A DNA stretch of 64,000 nt. Origin: Mesomycoplasma ovipneumoniae (GTDB taxonomy: Bacteria > Bacillota_I > Bacilli_A > Mycoplasmatales > Metamycoplasmataceae). A program made the position numbers and the translations under genes. Under the pieces are notes generated by a model, which saw only the letters and a list, made by a program, of their open reading frames with translations, was not told the DNA's origin and made no database searches. Numbering within the stretch: the first letter of the stretch is position 1; each line of letters opens with the position of its first letter. Shown here one piece after another: positions 57,630 through 64,000 of the stretch. The DNA is taken from NCBI RefSeq assembly GCF_030012565.1, contig NZ_CP124621.1, positions 434,001-498,000 on the forward strand, given 5' to 3'.

Positions 57630-57680
57630 TTTCAAACAAAAAATGAGCAATAAAAAAAATTAATTTTTTTTTGTTTGAAA
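57630..57680. promoter_or_regulatory. perfect 14-bp inverted repeat upstream of the mraZ -10
   Basis: TTTCAAACAAAAAA at 57630-57643 and TTTTTTGTTTGAAA at 57667-57680 flank the -35 position. It could be an operator or a roadblock terminator. Confidence 0.5.
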
Positions 57681-57715
57681 TGGGATTTAGTGTATAATTG
57701 TGGTTGACAGTGGAG
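57681..57715 (+). promoter_or_regulatory. mraZ: mraZ promoter with four 10-bp-phased TG(G) repeats (putative MraZ boxes)
   Basis: TGGGA, TGTAT, TGGTT and TGGAG begin at 57681, 57691, 57701 and 57711, exactly 10 bp apart. They overlap the -10 TATAAT (57693-57698) and the start region. MraZ proteins bind arrays of TGG-type or AAAGTG-type repeats with this period, so autoregulation of the cluster is likely. Confidence 0.6.
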
Positions 57716-57722
57716 ATAAAAA

Positions 57723-58163
57723 ATGTTTGGAACTGTTTTCAGAATATTAGATGAAAAAAATAGAATTGTGCTACCTCCTGCTTTTCGTGATGAACTTGAT
57801 GGTGACTTCTATATTTCAGCTAATTTGGACAAAATTCTTGAGATCAGAAGCCAAGCCGAATTTGATATTATTGCCCAAAAAATTGGAAAAGCAAACTCAT
57901 TAGATCCACGACTTCGTGATTTTGCAAGATATTTTTTTGGTAATACCGTCAAAGTTTCTGTCGATAAGCAAGGTAGGTTTTTAATTCCCAAAAATTTACT
58001 TGACTTGGCCGCTGTCAAAAAAAGAATCTATTTATTAGGGGTTAATAACAAAATTGAAATTTGGCCTGAAGAAAGATACGATCAATTTTTTGCAAAGTTT
58101 TCTGACAGCAATGTCACCGCTGATTTAGAAAAAGAATTGCTAAAATCGGGAGTAGAATTATAA
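57723..58163 (+). CDS. mraZ: transcriptional regulator MraZ
   Basis: A 146-residue protein with two AbrB-like MraZ half-domains: [20 protein letters not shown] (N-terminal) and [16 protein letters not shown] (central), each carrying the DNA-binding DxxxR-P signature. It regulates the dcw cluster. First gene of mraZ-rsmH-ftsZ, with TGGAGAT as the Shine-Dalgarno. Confidence 0.96.
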   Translation: MFGTVFRILDEKNRIVLPPAFRDELDGDFYISANLDKILEIRSQAEFDIIAQKIGKANSLDPRLRDFARYFFGNTVKVSVDKQGRFLIPKNLLDLAAVKKRIYLLGVNNKIEIWPEERYDQFFAKFSDSNVTADLEKELLKSGVEL

Positions 58164-58164
58164 A

Positions 58165-59055
58165 ATGCACATTCCAGTTTTGTTAGAAGAAGTTATCTTA
58201 GCTCTTGAAATTAATCCCGAAGGATTTTATGTTGATTTAACTTTAGGGCGTGGCGGACATTCCAAGGCGATTCTTGAAAAATTAACAACGGGAAAACTGA
58301 TTGTTTTTGATAAAGATATCCAAGCCATAGACGAAACTAAATCTAAATTAACTGCAATTAGTCAAAATGTTAATTTTATTTGTTCAGATTTTGCAAATTT
58401 TGATTATCACTTAGAAAAATTAGGAATTGATTATATAGACGGGTTTATTGTTGATTTAGGTGTTTCTTCACCTCAAATTGATAATCCTGAGCGTGGCTTT
58501 TCTTACTCTAAAGATGGCAATTTAGATATGAGAATGGACACAAGTCAATCTCTTGATGCTTCTTGAGTTTTAAATCAATATTCTGAAGAAAAACTAGTTC
58601 AGATTTTTTACAAATACGGACAAGTAAAATTTGCACGGCAAATTGCAAAAGCAATCATTGAAAATAGACCTTTGAAAACCACTTTTGATCTTACTAAGAT
58701 TGTCAAAAAAGTTATTCCAGCACTGGCGTTATCTAAAAAAAACTTTGTAAAAAATGTTTTCCAGGCTGTGCGAATTGAAGTAAATAACGAACTTGAATCT
58801 CTGCAAATGTTGTTAAAAAAGTTACCCAAATTCTTAAAGCACGGTTCAAAAGTTTTAATTATTAGCTTCCATTCGCTAGAGGATCGATTAGTAAAAGATG
58901 CATTTTTAAATTTAGTTAGCAAATCTAAGCAAGATTTTTTTAAAAAAGGCGATCCAGAATTCTCAACGAAAGTTTTTCGACCATCACCAGAAGAAGTTTT
59001 ACTAAATCCAAGAGCAAAATCAGCTAAATTACGAGTTTTAATTAAAAATTCATAA
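58165..59055 (+). CDS. rsmH: 16S rRNA (cytosine-1402-N4)-methyltransferase
   Basis: A 296-residue SAM-dependent methyltransferase. It starts [10 protein letters not shown], with the SAM loop [13 protein letters not shown] (about residues 27-40), [18 protein letters not shown] with the catalytic region, and [14 protein letters not shown] plus [11 protein letters not shown] near the C-terminus, all RsmH hallmarks. One nucleotide separates it from mraZ. Confidence 0.97.
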
Positions 59056-59088
59056 AAAAAGAAAAATTGAAAAATAGGTAAAAATACT

Positions 59089-60069
59089 ATGGAAAGATGT
59101 AGTAAAATTATGCTAATGGGATTAGGTGATTTTGGATCTAAAATTGTTCAAAACATCAATTTAGATCAAGCTAGCTTTCCAAAATTTTTTATAAATTCAC
59201 GAGATGAATATTCTAATTTCAATTTTAGCGATCAAAATTCACTAATTCTTAGTCAATCAAATTTTGGATATGACTGGAAAAAAGCAAACCAAGCAGTAAA
59301 AGATAAAAGTTTAGAAATTCAATCAATTCTTGCTGGGGTCAAAATTCTCTTTTTGATTGTAGGATTAGGCGGATCAACTGGATCAGGAGCAATTTTAGAA
59401 GTAGCTGAAATTGCTCAAAAAATGAATATAATTATAATAGTTTTAGCAACAAATCCTTCTGAAAATGAGTCAAAATTTAGACGCGAAACAAGTTTTGACG
59501 TGCTTCAAAATCTAAAAAAAATTGTTGATTCATTGATTTTAATTTCACCAGAGGAAATAAGTTTAACTTTTCCGAGTCTTATGGTTGAAAATGTTCTTCA
59601 ATTAATAGTCCTTACTATTCAAAAGAAAATTTCAATTCTAACAAAAGCTATTTGTCAACAAAATGCATTAATTCATGTTAACAGTTCTATAATTGAGTCA
59701 ATTTTATCCAATAATAACTTTGTTTTTGTCGGATATGCAAGCGAAACTGGTCCAAATAGGGCAGTAGTTGCAACTGAAAATGCCTTTAAAAACCATTTTG
59801 TCGAATTTGATCTCTCATCTTCCGAGGAAATGTTAATTACAATTAGTGCTAATAATTCAATTTTACAAACCGAAATTAACGATGTTCTTAACACAATTAG
59901 AAAAAATTTTAAACCAGACTTAAAATTTTCTTATGGCGTGTATACAAACACAAAATTAGATAAAGAAATTGAAATTGGTATAATTGCAAGTCAAAAAAAG
60001 CATAGTTATGAAAGCAAAAAAGCAGCAAAATTAAATCTTGCCTTCGATAACAAATTTAGTATTTTCTAA
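59089..60069 (+). CDS. ftsZ: divergent cell division protein FtsZ
   Basis: A 326-residue tubulin-like GTPase with the T4 glycine loop GLGGSTGSGA (about residues 91-100; canonical GGGTGTG). N-terminal MLMGLGDFGSKIVQNI corresponds to the first GTP-binding loop. The C-terminal conserved peptide that docks FtsA is missing and ftsA is absent from the cluster. It is strongly diverged, as in other mycoplasmas of this group where FtsZ is dispensable or modified. The gene follows rsmH by 33 nt and ends before a strong terminator. Confidence 0.9.
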   Translation: MERCSKIMLMGLGDFGSKIVQNINLDQASFPKFFINSRDEYSNFNFSDQNSLILSQSNFGYDWKKANQAVKDKSLEIQSILAGVKILFLIVGLGGSTGSGAILEVAEIAQKMNIIIIVLATNPSENESKFRRETSFDVLQNLKKIVDSLILISPEEISLTFPSLMVENVLQLIVLTIQKKISILTKAICQQNALIHVNSSIIESILSNNNFVFVGYASETGPNRAVVATENAFKNHFVEFDLSSSEEMLITISANNSILQTEINDVLNTIRKNFKPDLKFSYGVYTNTKLDKEIEIGIIASQKKHSYESKKAAKLNLAFDNKFSIF

Positions 60070-60108
60070 GCAAATTGATTTTGATTTAAACTTTTAGTAA
60101 ATGCTTAT

Positions 60109-60175
60109 AAAACACCTTTAAAAATTATAAAATTTAGTACGCAAACAAAATTTTATAACAAAAAGGTGTTTTTGT
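60109..60175 (+). terminator. terminator after ftsZ
   Basis: AAAACACCTTT pairs with AAAGGTGTTTTT and inner TTATAAAATTT with AAATTTTATAA, followed by Ts. Confidence 0.85.
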
Positions 60176-60225
60176 ATTATTTTTTTTAAAAAATTTTTTT
60201 TATGGCCAAATCGACGGAAATATAG

Positions 60226-60231
60226 TATAAT
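60226..60231 (+). promoter_or_regulatory. -10 box of pncB
   Basis: TATAAT in AGTATAATAAT, about 40 nt before the ATG at 60272. Confidence 0.65.
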
Positions 60232-60271
60232 AATATTGTAGTTTTACTATTATTTTATCAACTAAATTATT

Positions 60272-61268
60272 ATGTCAAAAATCAATAAATATATATCTGA
60301 CTATTTTCTTGATAGTCAAAAAATACTTGCAAAATTTAATCCGAAAAATATTGTTATTTTACAGTTTTTCCAACGTAAAGATTTTGCCGTTATTGGCGGA
60401 ATGGATGAAGTTTTAAATTTTTTAGTAGATAATACTGACTATAAAAAATATAAAATTCGTTATTTAAAAGATGGAACTCGTGTAAAAAAACGTGAAATAG
60501 TGCTTGAATTAGAGGGACCTTTGCATCTTTTTGGTCATGTTGAAGGAATTATTGACGGAATTTTAGCCCGTTCAACTTCGATAGCAACAAATGCTTATTT
60601 ATGCAAAAAAGCAGCAAATGAAAAAGAAATAATCTTTATGGCCGATCGTTCTGATCACTATTTGATGCATCAAATTGACGGAAAAGCAGCAAAAATAGGC
60701 GGTATTTCAATATTTAGCAATTTAGCTCAGTCAGGAAAAAGTGCTACTAAAAATTTTGGTTCAATGCCTCACTCTTTAATTCAAAATTTTGACGGCGACC
60801 TTATTAAAACTTCACAAGCTTACCGTAAAATTTTCCCAGACCAACCACTTGTAGCTCTTGTAGATTTTAACAACAATGTAATTGAAGAGTCTTTAGCTGT
60901 TTTGGCTGAATTTGGTCAAGATTTAGCGGGAGTCAGAGTTGATACTTCTTCAAATATTGCCGATCAAATGTTCGAAGATCCTAAAAAAGACGATTTTGGA
61001 ATTAATGCAAAATTAATCAAAAAACTACGTGAAGAGCTAGATAAAAACAACGGTCAACACGTAAAAATTATCGCCTCATCAGGACTAAACCCTATGAAAA
61101 TTAGAGAATTAGAAGAACAAAATGCCCCTGTTGACTTATACGGTGTTGGCGAGTATATGCTTCAAATTCGAAATCACTTTTGCGCTGATGCAACAGTGCT
61201 AAATGGCAAAAAACTAGCTAAATTTGGTCGTTTTTATCGTAAAAATTCAAAATTAATAACTTTTGAAT

Positions 61269-61279
<11 letters not shown>
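60272..61279 (+). CDS. pncB: nicotinate phosphoribosyltransferase
   Basis: A 335-residue type II phosphoribosyltransferase that makes NaMN from nicotinate and PRPP. Key blocks are LEGPLHLFGHVEGIIDGILARST, FMADRSDHYLMHQIDG and SMPHSLIQNF, with IASSGLNPMKIRELE and VDLYGVGEYM lining the PRPP site (all family blocks, quoted in parts). It supplies NaMN to NadD (4 kb). The 3' end overlaps the next gene by 11 nt. Confidence 0.94.
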
Positions 61280-63573
<2,294 letters not shown>

Positions 63574-63584
63574 TAACCAAATTT

Positions 63585-64000
63585 TCAGCGAAAGTTATGT
63601 TTATCGTTTAAAAATTGAATTAATGGCACTATGTTGATCAAAAAAAATGAATAAATTGGAAATGAAATTGTTGATTTTAAAATTATTGGTGTTAAATAAA
63701 AGAAAAAATAATTTTCAATAAGCCTATCTCTTCCACTTCGATTCAAGAAACGATTATAATATTGCACAAATGCAAACGGATGTCATAATCAACGAAAAAC
63801 GAGAAAGCAAATACTAAGGACAAAAAGCGTTATTATTGCATTTTTAAATTTTTGAGTCGGTTTTTTTCAATATAAAATTACTAAAAATGTTGTAAATGCT
63901 AATAAAATAACGCCAAAAATCCCTATTAATAAAAGTACTAATTTTTTATTAAAAAGCCTTTTTCAATCTTTTGCGACTCTTTGAATTTCAGACTCGCTCA
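63585..64000 (-). CDS. C-terminal part of a membrane protein, unknown
   Basis: The minus-strand frame is open from the right edge to a stop at 63585, giving 138 codons. Segments of three hydrophobic helices (LVLLLIGIFGVILLAFTTF, AIITLFVLSICFLVFRWLW, and one near the end) are separated by short polar loops. The N-terminus lies outside the window. It converges with metG (11-bp gap). No family recognised. Confidence 0.7.

Larger units (their letters stand above)
57014..57722. other. 709-bp AT-rich gap ahead of mraZ
   Basis: Unusually long for this genome. It contains AGCTCA-TGAGCT (about 57490-57508), a perfect 14-bp inverted repeat near the mraZ promoter, and the putative MraZ boxes. No coding region or RNA gene is convincing. 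Confidence 0.7.

Noticed and set aside
57014..57722. Replication origin
   Set aside because: No cluster of DnaA boxes and no dnaA or dnaN nearby; AT-richness alone is not evidence here.

Overview
The window is about 64 kb of a very AT-rich mollicute chromosome. UGA must be read as tryptophan (genetic code 4), because nearly every real gene contains internal in-frame TGA codons. Prolipoprotein signals ending in Cys are frequent, and there are no cell-wall genes beside the mraZ-rsmH-ftsZ remnant of the dcw cluster. A p37-p29-p69 type ABC operon, a secreted thermonuclease inside a sugar-type ABC operon, a glycerol/H2O2 module and a MIB-MIP pair together point to the Mesomycoplasma (Mycoplasma) hyopneumoniae / dispar / flocculare / ovipneumoniae group. 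I cannot resolve the species from sequence alone.

Layout. 1-5.7 kb: the end of a giant unknown protein, then HAD phosphatase, NadD-HD and MTA/SAH nucleosidase. 6.0-10.5 kb: MIB-MIP, the antibody capture and cleavage pair. 11.4-23.5 kb (minus strand): three tandem substrate-binding lipoproteins, a membrane nuclease, an ABC ATPase with a ~340-residue insertion, two permeases and a tiny membrane protein. 24.2-26.8 kb (minus): comEA-comEC-holA. 27.5-29.4 kb: an IS1634-family insertion sequence nested in a smaller repeat. 29.5-33.4 kb (minus): the p37-p29-p69 operon behind a TPP riboswitch. 34.2-35.4 kb: an orphan hsdS with a 21-unit CT/AG tract that puts its two halves out of frame. 35.7-42.0 kb: glpK-glpF, a transglutaminase/LRR lipoprotein and a convergent glpO (H2O2-producing glycerol-3-phosphate oxidase). 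42-45.1 kb (minus): trpS-thrS and a membrane protein. 45.2-51.3 kb: an EIIB-like protein, a 1,064-residue helicase, RNase HIII, a YneF-like protein and gpmI. 52-53.4 kb: a lipoprotein with an internal tandem duplication. 53.5-57.0 kb (minus): membrane protein, tRNA-Tyr, tRNA-Gln, proS and trxA. 57.7-63.6 kb: mraZ-rsmH-ftsZ, then pncB, a tRNA methyltransferase and metG. A partial membrane protein lies at the right edge.

The most unusual content is a six-copy repeat family at about 10.8, 23.7, 27.0, 33.6, 40.2 and 51.4 kb. Full copies are 586 bp and share terminal inverted repeats with the IS1634-type element. They are flanked by long (36-89 bp) direct duplications of the 3' ends of neighbouring genes. 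Inside is a conserved unit: a hairpin at the entry end, a poly(A) tract of 14-17, a -35/-10 promoter, a strong Shine-Dalgarno with an ATG that stops after a few codons, three conserved hairpins (one with a compensatory change) and a terminator-like hairpin at the exit end. I read it as a non-autonomous mobile element carrying its own structured RNA gene. The TPP riboswitch ahead of the p37 lipoprotein, with a downstream segment complementary to its 5' strand, is a second strong regulatory find. Two paralogous transporter lipoproteins (21-23.6 kb) also share a promoter-hairpin-U-run leader architecture although their stem sequences differ.

How the genes work together: GlpF and GlpK bring in and phosphorylate glycerol, and GlpO oxidises the product with release of peroxide. 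PncB and NadD serve NAD salvage. The nuclease and ABC operon could degrade external nucleic acid and import products. MIB-MIP, hsdS switching and the duplicated lipoprotein serve host interaction and surface or DNA-modification variation.
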